Of a DNA stretch of 64,000 bases, positions 1-10,649 are shown in pieces. The stretch lies in contig OZ035962.1 of NCBI GenBank assembly GCA_964034945.1, forward strand, positions 67,532,274-67,596,273, given 5' to 3'. The DNA comes from Chrysopilus asiliformis. Lineage: Eukaryota; Arthropoda; Insecta; Diptera; Rhagionidae. A program made the position numbers and the translations under genes. The notes beneath the pieces were generated by a model. The model did not search any database. It was not told where the DNA came from and worked only from the letters and a program-made list of their open reading frames with translations. Positions within the stretch are counted from its first letter, which is position 1. The number at the start of each line of letters is the position of its first letter.

Positions 1-984
1 TAACGAATGTATCAGACGATTACCTAAGACGTGAAAAAAATTACATATTTTCCTTTAACAAATGGTAAAATTATTGTAAAAATCTCTAAAGAAGCTCAAC
101 TCATATGTATATTCTGGTATAGAGACCAATTGTCCATAAATATTGTGTTGAATTCCAAGGAGAAAGCAATTCTTTTGTAAATAAATATTGAAAGGCAAAT
201 AATAATAATAACAATAACAATAACCATGGTTGCCCTTCGCGACTTTGTACTTTTTCTAATTTTCTCTCAAACAACTGTTAAGAACTAAAGTTTTACAATA
301 TAAAATAATTTCACATTCTGCAATAACCGAAGGAATAGCCCTATTAACAAACGCATGTTATTACAAAACAAAGTGTCAATTGAATATTACAATTTTGTAG
401 ATAATCTGTCCAGATTTATGAATGTTACTAACTTTAAATCTTTTTAAAGTCAACAATAATTTCAACATCTTTTGTTTTAAAATGATATTCAAGGTTTGAT
501 TTTTGTTGTACTTAATAAGTTATAGAAAAATTTAGCAAGATTTACATATTATCTGACAGTGAATTAGTCTAATTGAGGAGATCCGTAAAAAATGTATATA
601 TCTCATGACAACGTTATCTTGAAAACTGTTCTAACAATTTGCAAAAAATCTGGTGGAGAAAACTGTTCGGCTAGGCGTCATCGTCGAGAAAATACTTTAA
701 CCTGAAATTTGATGCAAATATCGAACATCTTTTTTTATTTTTTTCTTAAAACAATAAAACCATTATAGCAACTCCGGATAAAACATCTTAGGCAAACAAA
801 CAAATGGTTGATATTAAATGTCTCAGTAATTTTTTCCATTGTCTCGAAATCTTGATTTTTTCAAAGTTTATTTTTGAAAAACTGGTAAAAATCAAGAAAA
901 CTGCAGAAATAAAAAAATTTTTTTTCAAAATTCCAAAAAAGCTATAAAAAGTTATTAATTTTACAAAGAAAATATTTCACGATG
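1..984. other. AT-rich intergenic DNA, no gene seen
   Basis: No reading frame, RNA gene or clear repeat end could be supported here. The sequence is AT-rich with poly-A and poly-T runs, as expected for decayed insect intergenic DNA. Confidence 0.5.
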
Positions 985-1893
985 TAAAGGGTCTTTTAAT
1001 AAGGACGCTCGAAGTTTGTTAGGTTATAGCGGCTATTTTGTTAAAGCAACATCTGTCAAATTTGTTATAAATTGTACAGTAGTGTATGCCAATCACCATG
1101 GAAGGTTATAGCGTTGAACAACGTGTGCAAATCATCAAATTTTATTTTTTTAAAGGTTTATTCAAAAAAGTCATCTTTAGCGACGAAGCTCATTTTTAGA
1201 TGAATGGATATGTGAACAAACAAAATTGTCGGATTTGGGGCGATACCAATCCACACGAGATACACCAGCACCAAATGCATCCCGAGAAAAACACTGTTTG
1301 GTGCAGATTTTGGTCTGGCGGAATCATCGGTCAGTACTTCTTCCAAAACGAAACTGGCATTGCCATAACCATTAACGGCGAGCGCTACAGATCGATGGGA
1401 AGTAACTTCTTGTGGCCTAAACTGGATAATATGGATACCGGCAATATGTGGTTCCAACAGGACGGCGCTAAATGCCATACAGCACATGCGACGATGGGCA
1501 TTCTGCACGAGCGATTTGAGGGCATGCTTATCTCGCGCGGCGGAGATCGTGCGACTTACCACCGTTAGACTTCTTCCTTTGGGGCTACCTTAAATCGGAG
1601 GTCTATGCAAATAAACCACAAACAATTGATGCCCTCAAAGCCAACATAACGAACGACATCCAGCAAATTCACCCAGATTTATGCGACAAAGTCATCGAAA
1701 ATCGGACCTCCTGAATACGTGCTACCAAGCAAAGCCGCGGCGGACATTTGAACGACGTTATATCCATACTTAATGCCATAAAACGTTATATTCCATACTT
1801 AATTTCAAACAAAAAAAAATTAAGTGGAGATTTCATACACAACTTGTTTTATTTACATTTTAAAATTGAGTGTCCTTATTGAAAGACCCTTTA
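985..1893 (+). mobile_element. Internally deleted rosa-like (DD41D) mariner element
   Basis: Both ends carry the inverted terminal sequence AAGGGTCTTT followed by (C/T)AATAAGGAC, each abutting a TA dinucleotide (985-986 and 1892-1893), as expected of Tc1/mariner insertion. At 909 bp it is shorter than an autonomous element because most of the N-terminal half of the transposase gene is missing. A related deletion derivative lies at 44918-45485 with the same terminal sequence, so the two belong to one family. The element is inactive. Confidence 0.8.
1098..1714 (+). pseudogene. Mariner transposase pseudogene (rosa-like)
   Basis: Translation from the ATG at 1098 begins MEGYSVEQRVQIIKF, the usual start of this transposase group, then jumps after about 20 residues straight to the catalytic domain (KVIFSDEAHF). 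The first catalytic Asp lies in FSDEAHF and the second in WFQQDGAKCHTA. A TAG at 1197-1199 replaces the Trp expected in the motif HFW. Near 1550 the reading frame shifts, and the third-Asp region resumes at 1568 as DFFLWGYLKSEVYANKP, ending at TGA 1712-1714. Deletion, nonsense change and frameshift together make it non-functional. Confidence 0.85.
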
Positions 1894-2975
1894 TATCAAT
1901 CATAGACTCAACAACTGGACGAAGATCTAAAACCACACTGAAACCAAAAAAAATATATATAAAAAATATATATCTATAATATTACCTTTGGAAAACCAGT
2001 ATCATAGTGACCTTGCCTCTAACTGAATTTAAGATTTCTGGGAATCACGGATTACAATTTTTTAACCTCTGAGGTGAAGGAGTATTTTAAAAGAATCGAC
2101 TAGTATATGTAGGGGCACTGGATATGAGATTTAAAAAAAACTATATGTACCGACTAAATTTTGATTTATGGAAGAGTTCTGTAGAATCGTATTTTAAACA
2201 TTTTTGTTCTTCATAATTTTTTCAATGCGAAGTACGGTTTCCGAGAAAAATCCAAAAAACCTTGAAAATTAAAAATTGCACAATTTTCGGGGCACCAGAT
2301 ACCCTTCTTAAACACGAAAAAAGCAGATATAAAAATAATATGTCCCCTATTTTACGCCCCTCTACAACATGTCCGAGTTTCATCAAAATCGGCGGAGGCA
2401 CCTCGGAATCCTTCCCTTTGATTACAAAAGTTTATCATTTTTCTTCAATAAAATGCAGAAACGTACTCGCAACTCTCTTACAAAGCGTAAAAATTAAAAA
2501 GAAAAAAAATAAAAAGAAAAAATAGAAAAAGTTAAGAAATCTTAGAAATCCATTGACCGTGACACAAACAATGAGGAAGGGCTTCGGTTACTTGACTTCT
2601 TATACTAAATCGGGCACGCATACAAATTTTACTTATTTTCGTATTTCAAACCAAAAAAGAGAAATATCGCACCCACATATTGGACTCATTTGATGTTTGT
2701 GTTGAAAAATTCGCGTAACCTTTGCCTCGTAATTTCAAAAGTATAATTTTTGGTCTCTGTTTTTTTCGAGAATATTGCGCGCTTTGGGATTGCATGAAAG
2801 CCAACAATAACTCGCCAAGTTATAGATGAAAACACATTTATGCAATTTTCACTTAATTAAGAGTTTTGCCATAGGTAAAGTGTCATTTTGATCATGTAAA
2901 GTGAAAATCATCATTAGACGTTGTTTGTATTTTGATTTTTCGTTGGCTGCACATGCGAATGAAAAAATCAATATG
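1894..2975. other. Intergenic DNA with a decayed repeat
   Basis: No gene. Around 2150-2250 wording such as 'tttgatttatgg' followed by 'gtagaatc' matches the interior of the DINE-1-like repeats elsewhere in the window, so an old degenerate copy may lie here. An A-rich tract lies at about 2489-2527. Confidence 0.35.
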
Positions 2976-4275
2976 TACCGTATGCGTCATAAAAATCTGG
3001 AAAATTTGTATTAAATTTTAATTCGTATAGTTAAACGCAGAAGTCGAACACAATGAACTTTTTATTTTTATTTAAATTATTTCTTGTATGCTAATAATTA
3101 AAATTATTCGATGTGTCCACCTTCGGCATTTATACATTTCTCCAAACGGGGCCTGAACTTCTTGCATGTCGCTATTATGTAGGACTCGGGCATGTTGTTC
3201 CAGGTAGAGGTGATGGCGGACTTCAGAGCTTGAACATTATTATATGCTTTAGCTCCTGTCTTAGCCTGAACATACGCCCATATCGAGAAGTCAAGGGGGT
3301 TGAGATCTGGAGAGCTCGGTGGCCACACATCCTTAGCCCAAAAGTTTTTAAAATGTTTAGCAAGCCACTTTTTTCTGTTTTTGGCCGTGTGGCATGGTGC
3401 TCCGTCTTGTTGAAAAACGTAAGGTGTTTCTGTACCATCTATCCATGGCTTTACATGATCCTGCAAGATGTCAATGTAAGCCTTGGAGTCCAATCTTAGG
3501 CCAGATTTGATGAAAACTGGTGGCATTTTATTACCGTCAGAGCACACCAGACCAAACACCATCACGGATGCAGGATACTTAGTTTGGCCAATAACTCGAA
3601 CAGACTCTGGAACATCCTCTGCTCTTAAATTACTGATGTACCGATCAGTTCTGCTATTGGAAACTTTGTCAACAGTGAAATTCTTCTCATCTATGAAGAT
3701 TATGATGGGTGAGCCTTTCTTCAGATAATTGACAAGGACCTTGCATTTTTCTACTCTGGTTATTTTTGCCTTCGTAGTAAGTAGCTGCCGCTTCACTCTA
3801 GCTCTCGACTTACACTTTAGGTCCTTTTTCACCACTCTTCTAACGGTTGCTTCGCTCACTTTCAATTCCGCAGCCATTTTTCTCATCGACCTTACTGGAT
3901 TTCTCCCGATTCTTCCTTTAATCGCCCTAATCAATCCTGGAGTCCTTACTGAAATGGGTCTACCGCTTCCAGATTGCCGCCTAACTGTTCCTCTGGCCAA
4001 ACAAGTCGCTTTTACAGCATAAACAGTTAACAACGCTACGTTTAGTTTATTGGAAATCGCCTTATTGGACTTCCGCGCGTGGACCAACTTCATTATTTTC
4101 ACTCTTCGAGCCTCCTCCATGTTGCTATACTTATAAATATTGAATTTTTTAGCTCAATTATGTACGAAGTTGTATTTAAAAACCTTTTCAAACTTAGTAC
4201 AAATTAATAAGCAACCGTTATCTCCTTGAAAATACTTGCAGTACTAGATTCCAGATTTTTATGACGCATACAGTA
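2976..4275 (-). mobile_element. Complete DD37D (maT-like) mariner transposon
   Basis: The element is bounded by TA target duplications at 2976-2977 and 4274-4275. Inverted ends of about 25 bp match at all but one position; the shared core is GTATGCGTCATAAAAATCTG. The interior is about 1296 bp, a normal full-length mariner size, and holds one uninterrupted transposase gene on the - strand. Intact ends plus an intact gene mean it could be autonomous or recently active. The maT-like label follows from the DD37D spacing of the catalytic residues. Confidence 0.88.
3104..4120 (-). CDS. Tc1/mariner transposase, DD37D type, intact
   Basis: This is a 338-residue DDE/D transposase that would bind the element's ends in the nucleus and catalyse cut-and-paste insertion at TA. 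The first ~110 residues hold two helix-turn-helix-like segments separated by the basic linker GSGRPISVRT. The catalytic core contains IIIFIDEKNFTVD (first Asp), YVFQQDGAPCHTA (second Asp) and SSPDLNPLDFSIW (third Asp). I count 37 residues between the second and third Asp, giving DD37D rather than Tc1 DD34E or classical mariner DD34D. The frame has no stop or shift and ends inside the element, about 125 bp from the TIR. The start gives MEEARRVKIMKL, a typical N-terminus. Activity is untested, but nothing visible disables it. Confidence 0.9.
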   Translation of the reverse strand: MEEARRVKIMKLVHARKSNKAISNKLNVALLTVYAVKATCLARGTVRRQSGSGRPISVRTPGLIRAIKGRIGRNPVRSMRKMAAELKVSEATVRRVVKKDLKCKSRARVKRQLLTTKAKITRVEKCKVLVNYLKKGSPIIIFIDEKNFTVDKVSNSRTDRYISNLRAEDVPESVRVIGQTKYPASVMVFGLVCSDGNKMPPVFIKSGLRLDSKAYIDILQDHVKPWIDGTETPYVFQQDGAPCHTAKNRKKWLAKHFKNFWAKDVWPPSSPDLNPLDFSIWAYVQAKTGAKAYNNVQALKSAITSTWNNMPESYIIATCKKFRPRLEKCINAEGGHIE

Positions 4276-5430
4276 TATTCACTTCACTTCGTAAAACCTT
4301 CGTAAACGTCCCACACTGGGCCAAAAGTTCAGTTTCCGACATTTGCGAGGTGAAGTAAATACTTCTAATGTATAAGTAAATATCGCAAAAGCTTGAAAAA
4401 GTCTATGCTATAAAAATCCCGTTTAAAAAAAATGGTGTTAGGTCACATTTGGCCTAGAATTTAAAAATCTATGAGCCCATAAAAATTGAAGAGCGGAAAA
4501 TGGTTTTTGGTCGGGGTTGAAAGGTGAATGTTGCAGAAATTTTCTTTCCAAATATACCAAGTAGGATGTCATGTGACGAGTTTTTTGGCATGCTGACTTT
4601 AATAAAATTATTTGTTCGACTATTAAAATTAAAATTATTTGTTCGAAAGGGTCCTCACAATTTTTATACTCTATATCAGGCCTGGGCACCATGTATGTAG
4701 TGATTTACTATTACTTGAAGAAATTTTATATTTCTTCGTATACTATAACACGAAATGAGAAAACGCATCTTTTTCATTTTTTACGCTCTTTCGCTTTTGA
4801 TGGAGACGTTTAGGAACAGTGGACTACACAATTTATCATGATGCGATTACAAAAAAATAATAAGTTCCGCCGTGCAAAAAAAACTTTTGGGACGTATTTT
4901 CGGTTCTGTGCTTCGAAAAAACATGCGCTAAATTGCATTAAGTTACCTGATAGGACAGCTGCTGTAATGGCGTTCTAGATTTAATTTTTTATTCGACATG
5001 TAACTGCAAACTAGACATTGACGGTTATCATTATTTGTGGTTATTAAATATTTGTTTTCCCAATCACACGACATAGTATTTGAATTTGAATATGAGCGCT
5101 TCATAATGGAAAATGAAAACTAAAAAAATCGAATTTCTGAAAAAATTTCGTACGTCAGTGTACTTTGGGAAGCAATTAGGGTTTTGGGGAGCAAATGTAT
5201 ACATCCGCACGCATCGACAACAGAAATTATACTGAATGGCTGTCGTAGGCTCGCTCCATCGATTGTTAGTGAATCGTTTGACTTCGGCTGCCGAAGTGGC
5301 CGTCGTCTACCAACACGTATCATTGCGTTGGAGAGTCGAGTAAAAATGTTCATACATTGATTGTATTCTCATAAAATTTGAATAAAAATGTTATCGTTGT
5401 GAGGAGCCAGACGAGCCAAGGAGTGCCCAG
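4276..5430. other. Intergenic, no recognisable gene
   Basis: Short open frames exist on the - strand at 4438-4692 and 5120-5353, but they match nothing I know and lack coding character. I see no inverted ends here. Confidence 0.4.
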
Positions 5431-5435
5431 GCTTG

Positions 5436-5770
5436 CTCTATATGATATATCATATAGGAGTATATTCGATTTAGTATACCGTTTGCAACGCATCAAACCA
5501 ATCATCGGACACAAAAATCAACTACACCAGGGTGTTAGGCATGACAAAACATCTTGGTTTCCGCATGTCCGTCTGTCCTTGGACACCATATAGCATTCGA
5601 AAGCATTGAGTTAGAGACTTGAAATTTTGTATAGTTACGTTTCTCGCAAATGGCTAGGCTAAGTTCTTGAATGGGCAAAATTGGACCATTCCTTCCGCCC
5701 TACTTCATACAATCGAAACAGTTTTTTTGAAATTGTCTCGTGAGTCACATTGAAAAATTTATAAAGGTAA
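5436..5770 (+). repeat. DINE-1-like repeat, second family
   Basis: It begins near 'tatatcatataggagtata' and continues 'ttagtataccgtttgcaacg', then a GTCCGTCTGTCC tract near 5567. This order (ACC-rich 5' head, GTCY-type microsatellite, AT-rich body) is that of DINE-1/Helentron-associated repeats. A related copy sits at 18303-18560 with the same head 'ttagtataccgtttgtaatg'. The 3' boundary is uncertain. Confidence 0.45.
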
Positions 5771-6062
5771 AATATATTTAGAATATGATTTTAAATAACT
5801 TATCTATACATCAAAATGCAGTCGGACTACTTCGTCCACCCTCTCCCATACAAATAGAAAACTTTTTTTCTATTTTCTCGAAAATTGTGAGTCTTATCGA
5901 AAATTTATAAAGACTACTTGATTTAGAATATGATTTTACATAACCGTTCCATACATCAAAATCCAATCGGATCACTCTTTCCCTTCTCTCCTGTTTAAAT
6001 GGATTTTTTAACTAAACATTTTGTCTGTCATCATATAGTATTTAACAATTGGCTCCTGGCGA

Positions 6063-6216
6063 TTGAAGCTCTTCTTATGTTTTTTTTGCTTGGTGTTTTT
6101 ATTTTGTGATTCTGCTCATGGAGCGGTCACAACTTTGACAGTAAAGAACGGAATACAATTGGCCCGATACAACATTTCCGGCGACAGATTACGGCAACAA
6201 TGTTGTTCCTCACATA
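6063..6216 (+). pseudogene. Decayed exon-like frame with signal-peptide-like start
   Basis: Reading from TTG at 6063 gives a hydrophobic leader (KLFLCFFCLVFLFC) followed by DSAHGAVTTLTVKNGIQLAR, which looks like a cleavable signal peptide and the start of a secreted protein. There is no ATG at the expected start, only TTG, and the frame is broken after about 50 codons by the transposon at 6217. The sequence resumes after the insertion but stops within about 10 codons. I do not recognise the family. It may be a relic first exon or chance. Confidence 0.25.
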
Positions 6217-6593
6217 TGCGGCGGTCACACGACGCTGTTTTACCAGCGCTAGTGGCTGTTTGGCTGTTAGCAGGCTAGTGCGGTGCTACTACAGCAGTAG
6301 CGTGATGATTTTAGTAGCGCTATTGAAGTAGAGACCGTTCTACTTTGTCAGCGCTACTAGGGATCACGTGACTTTGTCACATGGTTTCTGAGCTGTCAAA
6401 GATCTTATAAGTGGTAAAGTTTTTTTTTATTGTAAGTTGTTATTTTACGTGTATTTATTTAAATTGGTGTGTTACGTTTATTAATTAAAAAAATCTCCCA
6501 GATTCAAATGTCAAACCACTGTTTTGGTACTTGCCAGCGCTACTAACCAACAGCAGCCATCGGCTGGCAAAACAGCGCCGTTTGACCGCGGCA
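6217..6593. mobile_element. Foldback MITE, 377 bp, ATA target duplication
   Basis: The two ends are inverted copies over about 60 bp (left TGCGGCGGTCACACGACG, right complement TGCCGCGGTCAAACGGCG). They are flanked by ATA on both sides (6214-6216 and 6594-6596). There is no coding capacity. It interrupts the exon-like frame at 6063. Confidence 0.65.
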
Positions 6594-6660
6594 ATACAGT
6601 TGCGCACACTTTGTTATTCTAAATGATATTTAGTTTTAATTTCATCTTGATAGTCGGGCA

Positions 6661-6928
6661 TAATCAAGATGAGGAAATCATAATCAAGTTATCCTTACAT
6701 AATCGAAATTCGGTCATATTTTTATTTAGCTCGCTATCGTGTCCATCTGTCAGGGTCAAATCTTGCAATCTAATTTTGAGCCACTTCCACTCATCCGATT
6801 GTCTTGAAATTTTGGACACATACGTAAGTGCGATGACAATACAATATTTTTACTACTTCGTCCTTGAATGGAAGGTAAAGATCCTGTAAAGATAACTTGA
6901 TTATGATTTCCTCATAATTCTCATCTTG
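6661..6928. repeat. Inverted-repeat element
   Basis: Left arm 6661-6694 (AATCAAGATGAGGAAATCAT...) is matched in reverse complement by 6890-6928. The middle contains a segment ('gacaatacaatatttttact' and following 'acttcgtcc') that recurs inverted at 15480-15510, so it belongs to a dispersed family. Confidence 0.5.
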
Positions 6929-7165
6929 GGATTTTTCAGGTTGCTGATACCAATTCTGGCATTAAGATATCTGATAAGATAACGGAAGGTCCTGTTAGGG
7001 TAACGTGATTATCCTTTTTCTCAAAATTTCAGGAAAAAAAGCAAGGTGTCTGTCTCGTAGAGACGGCCAGAAGACGTGGATCCGCCGGCAACGATCGCCG
7101 CCAATAGATATTTAAGTAAGAAATTTTAGTGAAAAGGAAATTAAGGAAACACATTTTTATTTAAA

Positions 7166-7725
7166 ACATAACAAAAGCTATAATTGACAATCTGGCAATT
7201 ATTAAAAATCCGTATGGTGATTTAAGTGAACGGCGAACAGTTGTATCAAAATTCCAGTTTGAAATCAAACTTTCTAATTACATTTTTTTCCAATCGGATT
7301 TTGATGTATGGGAGTTTTATGTAAAATCATATTCTAAATAACTTTTGTTCTTGCACTTTTTTGATAAGATGGACCGTTTTTGAGATATTCAAAATTCATG
7401 CAAAATTCTATTTTGTATACCCGTATGGTGAAACCAGAGTATATTAAATTGCCTTACCGTTTGTAACGCCAAGTTCCCGTCATCACACACAAAAATGAAT
7501 TACACCAGTGTGTTTAGAACGATAAAAAAAATTGAATTTTGCATGTTCGTCCGTCCGTCCGTCTGTGGCGCCGATTGCGGGCGCATGGATTTAGCTAAAG
7601 ACTTGCGGGCGCACGGGTTGAGCTAGAGTTCGTTAATGGGAAAAATGGGCCATTAGAATACGAACGAAAACGTTTTTTTGCGAATATCTCAAAAACATCT
7701 TATCAAAAAAGTGCAAAAACAAAAA
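7166..7725. repeat. Two DINE-1-like Helentron pieces, head to head
   Basis: The piece 7166-7400 is the hairpin-bearing 3' end of a DINE-1-like element in - orientation (AACATAACAAAAGCTATAAT, then a hairpin around TGACAATCTGGCAATTA). The piece 7416-7725 is the opposite end in + orientation: TATACCCGTATGGTGAAACC, then GTCCGTCCGTCCGTCTG, then body. The body sequence 'tcttgcacttttttgataag' occurs forward at ~7351 and reversed at ~7700, so the pair forms an imperfect palindrome. Confidence 0.6.
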
Positions 7726-7739
7726 TTATTCTTCCGCCA

Positions 7740-8198
7740 GCGGAAGATTGCATATGTTGGTGGTGTATGAAAATGTGGCTAGGTTTTACATGTGTTGTGT
7801 TTTGTTGGTAATTTACGCATAGGAAAGAAAGAAAAACCGCGTCCACGAGTATATCGGTTATCTTTACTCCAACGTAGGTACACGGAAAAATCCCTAGGTT
7901 TCCTAACTATAGTTTAACTATGATATAACCGCAACAAGCATAAGCATCCATTACAAGCTGAAAGTCCATGTCGGCTCGGTGCAAACTTAGAATACAAGGA
8001 TTGTATGCGTTCAGCATAATGGCATCTAAAGATCTTTCAAGAAAAATGGTGGGCTTTTTTTAATTTGCCCGAAGCCCCAAAATATAAGAATCTCTCGACA
8101 TTTCCATATTTCTTAGAAACGTATTAAATGAGCAATTTGGGATGGAATTAGTTTTTGCTGCTTCATTCAAATATTCTCTAATTTTATCAGTTTTTGTT
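7740..8198. other. Intergenic, no recognisable gene
   Basis: No clear repeats or genes. A - strand frame ending at 8060 runs into the large inverted repeat that follows and is not recognised. Confidence 0.35.
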
Positions 8199-9141
8199 AT
8201 GAATATCAGAAAGACCTTAGCCGAACAAGGTACTGAAAAGTGCCCTGAGACCGATTGATCTGAAATTTTTACCAGACGTTGGTATTGTTGCAAGTATCGT
8301 TTGACGAAATTTTTAACCCTGTAAACCCCTTATAACGGCCGGAAGGGACGGGGGAAGCAAAATCTTAAAAGTTAATTTTCTTGAGAACCGCTTGTCCGTT
8401 TTTTTTAAATATATGTTGTAGTGACGCAACCCACAATTGTGTGAAAAAAGTTTGACAATTTTAAATAGAAAAAAAAATTTCTCAGAATTTGAGCCGAACA
8501 CGTCCACTATATTTTCACAAAATAATCTTTGTTTAGCCTACTAAAATATATATTCTTGTCAAAAAAATCCAAGTAGCAGAATTTCGTATGTGATATGGAA
8601 AAAGTATTTTAACAAAAAATAAAAGTTAATTAGAGTCCATTAACTTTTCTTACTATTGCAATTAATCTGAAAAAAATAAGTTGATATTCTGTATATCAAT
8701 ATTTGGATATATGTAGGATACTGTTGCTTATATATTAAAATCATATATTTAACTATGTTCTGCTACTTCGATATTTTGGACTAAAATATATATTTTAGTA
8801 GGCCAAACAAAGATTATTTTGTGAAAATATTTTTTTTTATTTTCAAGAAATTTTTTTTTCTATTTAAAATTGTCAAACTTTTTTTATACTTTTTTCACAA
8901 CATTGTGGGCTGCGTCACTACAATATTTAAAAAAAAACAACAGACAAGCGGTTCTCAAGAAAATTAACTTTTAAGATTTTGCTTCCCCCGTCCCTTCCGG
9001 TCGTTATAAGGGGTTTACAGGGTTAAAAATTTCGTGAAACGGTACTTGCATCAATACCGACGTCTGGTAAAAATTTCAGATCACTCGGTCCCAGGGCACT
9101 TTTCAGTACCTTGTTCGGCAATGGCCTTTCAGAATTGTCGT
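8199..9141. repeat. Large inverted repeat, arms ~360 bp
   Basis: Left arm ~8199-8560 is repeated in reverse complement at ~8778-9141, with about 220 bp between. Shared blocks include GAACAAGGTACTGAAAAGTG, ACCCTGTAAACCCCTTATAA and AAGCGGTTCTCAAGAAAATT. The right arm on the - strand is open (residues 62-91 of the frame at 9023-9298). The matching left-arm frame on the + strand has stops, so one arm is the older or more decayed. The left arm lacks a short block present in neither flank. No target duplication was found. It could be the termini of a large DNA transposon or an inverted duplication. Confidence 0.7.
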
Positions 9142-9298
9142 GTGAAGTAAGAATAATGGTTTTATCCATTGGAGGACATGGCATACCGAATCGACAAAAC
9201 TTCTGACCTCTAATTTCCCTACAATTCATGGACATGGGGAGAATCACGGTGCTGGAATTCAATACGAAAATAATAATTGCTTGCATGAGAATCACCAA
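9023..9298 (-). other. Open frame with hydrophobic start, unrecognised
   Basis: A 91-codon - strand frame starts with a hydrophobic stretch (MVILMQAIIIFVLNSSTVIL) and continues with a Cys-containing segment (MNCREIRGQKFCRFGMPC). Its C-terminal third lies inside the right arm of the 8.2-9.1 kb inverted repeat. It resembles a short secreted peptide in form, but I recognise no family and see no supporting splice structure. It may be chance. Confidence 0.2.
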
Positions 9299-9408
9299 AA
9301 ATTACTCCCGGTTGCAAAAACGATGATCAAAATATCTCGAACACGTTACTTGATCTGATCTAATGAGTCTAGCTTACGTGGTGAAATCTAAGTTTTCTGC
9401 ATCACTAA

Positions 9409-9815
9409 GGGCCCAGTTATAGCGATCCGTAAGAATGATCAGTAAATTTTTTTAATTCAGATTTATTTACTTCTTCTACACCCAATTCTTATATTTTTTT
9501 AGTTCAAAACGTGTTTATACACGTCTAATTACCATTTCCATTAAATGAAATTGTTATTACATGAGTAATTTTTCCAAAAAACACGATTTAATTTTTTTTA
9601 CGTATACGAAAAATTTTTTCGTACGTAAAAAAAATTAAATCGTGTTTTTTTGGAAAAATTACTCATGTAATAACAATTTCATTTAATGGAAATGGTAATT
9701 ATACGTATATAAACACGTTTTGAACTAAAAAATATAAGAATTGGGTGTGTTAGTAAAGAAATCGGAATTCAAAAATTTCACTGACAGAAGTTTACTGATA
9801 GCTATAACTGGGCCC
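9409..9815. mobile_element. Harbinger-like foldback MITE, TSD TAA
   Basis: This 407-bp element is a nearly perfect palindrome. Its ends read GGGCCCAGTTATAGC and complement, and it is flanked by TAA at 9406-9408 and 9816-9818. A 3-bp TAA/TTA duplication with GGG...-starting ends is the signature of PIF/Harbinger-type MITEs. The arms run almost to the centre (about 9600), with strong identity over 'cgatttaattttttttacg'. Confidence 0.8.
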
Positions 9816-9818
9816 TAA

Positions 9819-10405
9819 GTGAGATTTCCCTTTTATCAATGACTTTAGATAAGACACAAAGGAGTTCGGATCATTTTGTTTCGGCGGCCGAGAGGGTAAT
9901 AAAAAAAATGGGAATTCCAAATTGCCGCTATGGGAATCTGAAAAAAAAACCACTTTTTCCTTTTCAGATTCCCAATGGGATGGGGACGATCTTAAATTTT
10001 TAAAAATTTTATACCCTTCGTCGTGCTGTATGGTGCTGTATTAAATTTTCAACGTGACTATCATTCTCCAGCTGTGTATGAACGACTACCGCGACTCTTT
10101 TCCTTAGGCAAATTGAAGTAGAGTTTTTGATGATTTAGAATTTATTGACGATTTGTAGGAAGACCCATTGTAGGAAGATGTGTATATGCAGATATTTTTA
10201 CGAGAAATCTTTTCGCAAACATAATTAATTTGTTTAGAATATTTAATTAGCTTAATACCTTTTAAAATTTGTAGGTAAATTCTTGTGATAAATCACATAC
10301 ATCCCACATAATATTTCGCAAAAAAAAAATGATTATTGAAAAAATTGGCTTAAAAATTCTCACGAAAAATACCTCAAACTAATTTCTAGAATAAGATATT
10401 ATCCT
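9819..10405. other. Intergenic, no gene seen
   Basis: AT-rich DNA without a supported frame or repeat end. Confidence 0.4.
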
Positions 10406-10649
10406 TTAACCCTAGACCCGTGCACTGGGCACTGAGTGCCCAGAACGATTTTTGAACCGAAATTAATAATATTTTTAATAAAGAATATGATGAAATGCCC
10501 ATTGTATTTCTTACTTGTTTAACGAATAAACCACATTTTTATGATTTTTAAACAAACCAGCCATACATTTTCTAATAGAATTACATCTGGGCATGAGTGT
10601 CCAAGTACACGATATATGGAAGTTTTATAGTACACGGGTCTAGGGTTAA
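10406..10649. mobile_element. piggyBac-like MITE, TSD TTAA
   Basis: TTAA occurs at both ends (10406-10409, 10646-10649). The inverted termini are CCCTAGACCCGTGCAC and CCCTAGACCCGTGTAC. CCC-starting ends at TTAA are diagnostic of piggyBac-type transposition. Spaced palindromes such as GGGCACTGAGTGCCC lie just inside the ends, a feature shared with the elements at 41012 and 53095. The 244-bp interior has no coding capacity. Confidence 0.8.

Noticed and set aside
3113..4022. Open frames on the + strand at 3113-3499, 3483-3728 and 3729-4022
   Set aside because: They are antisense shadows of the intact DD37D transposase.
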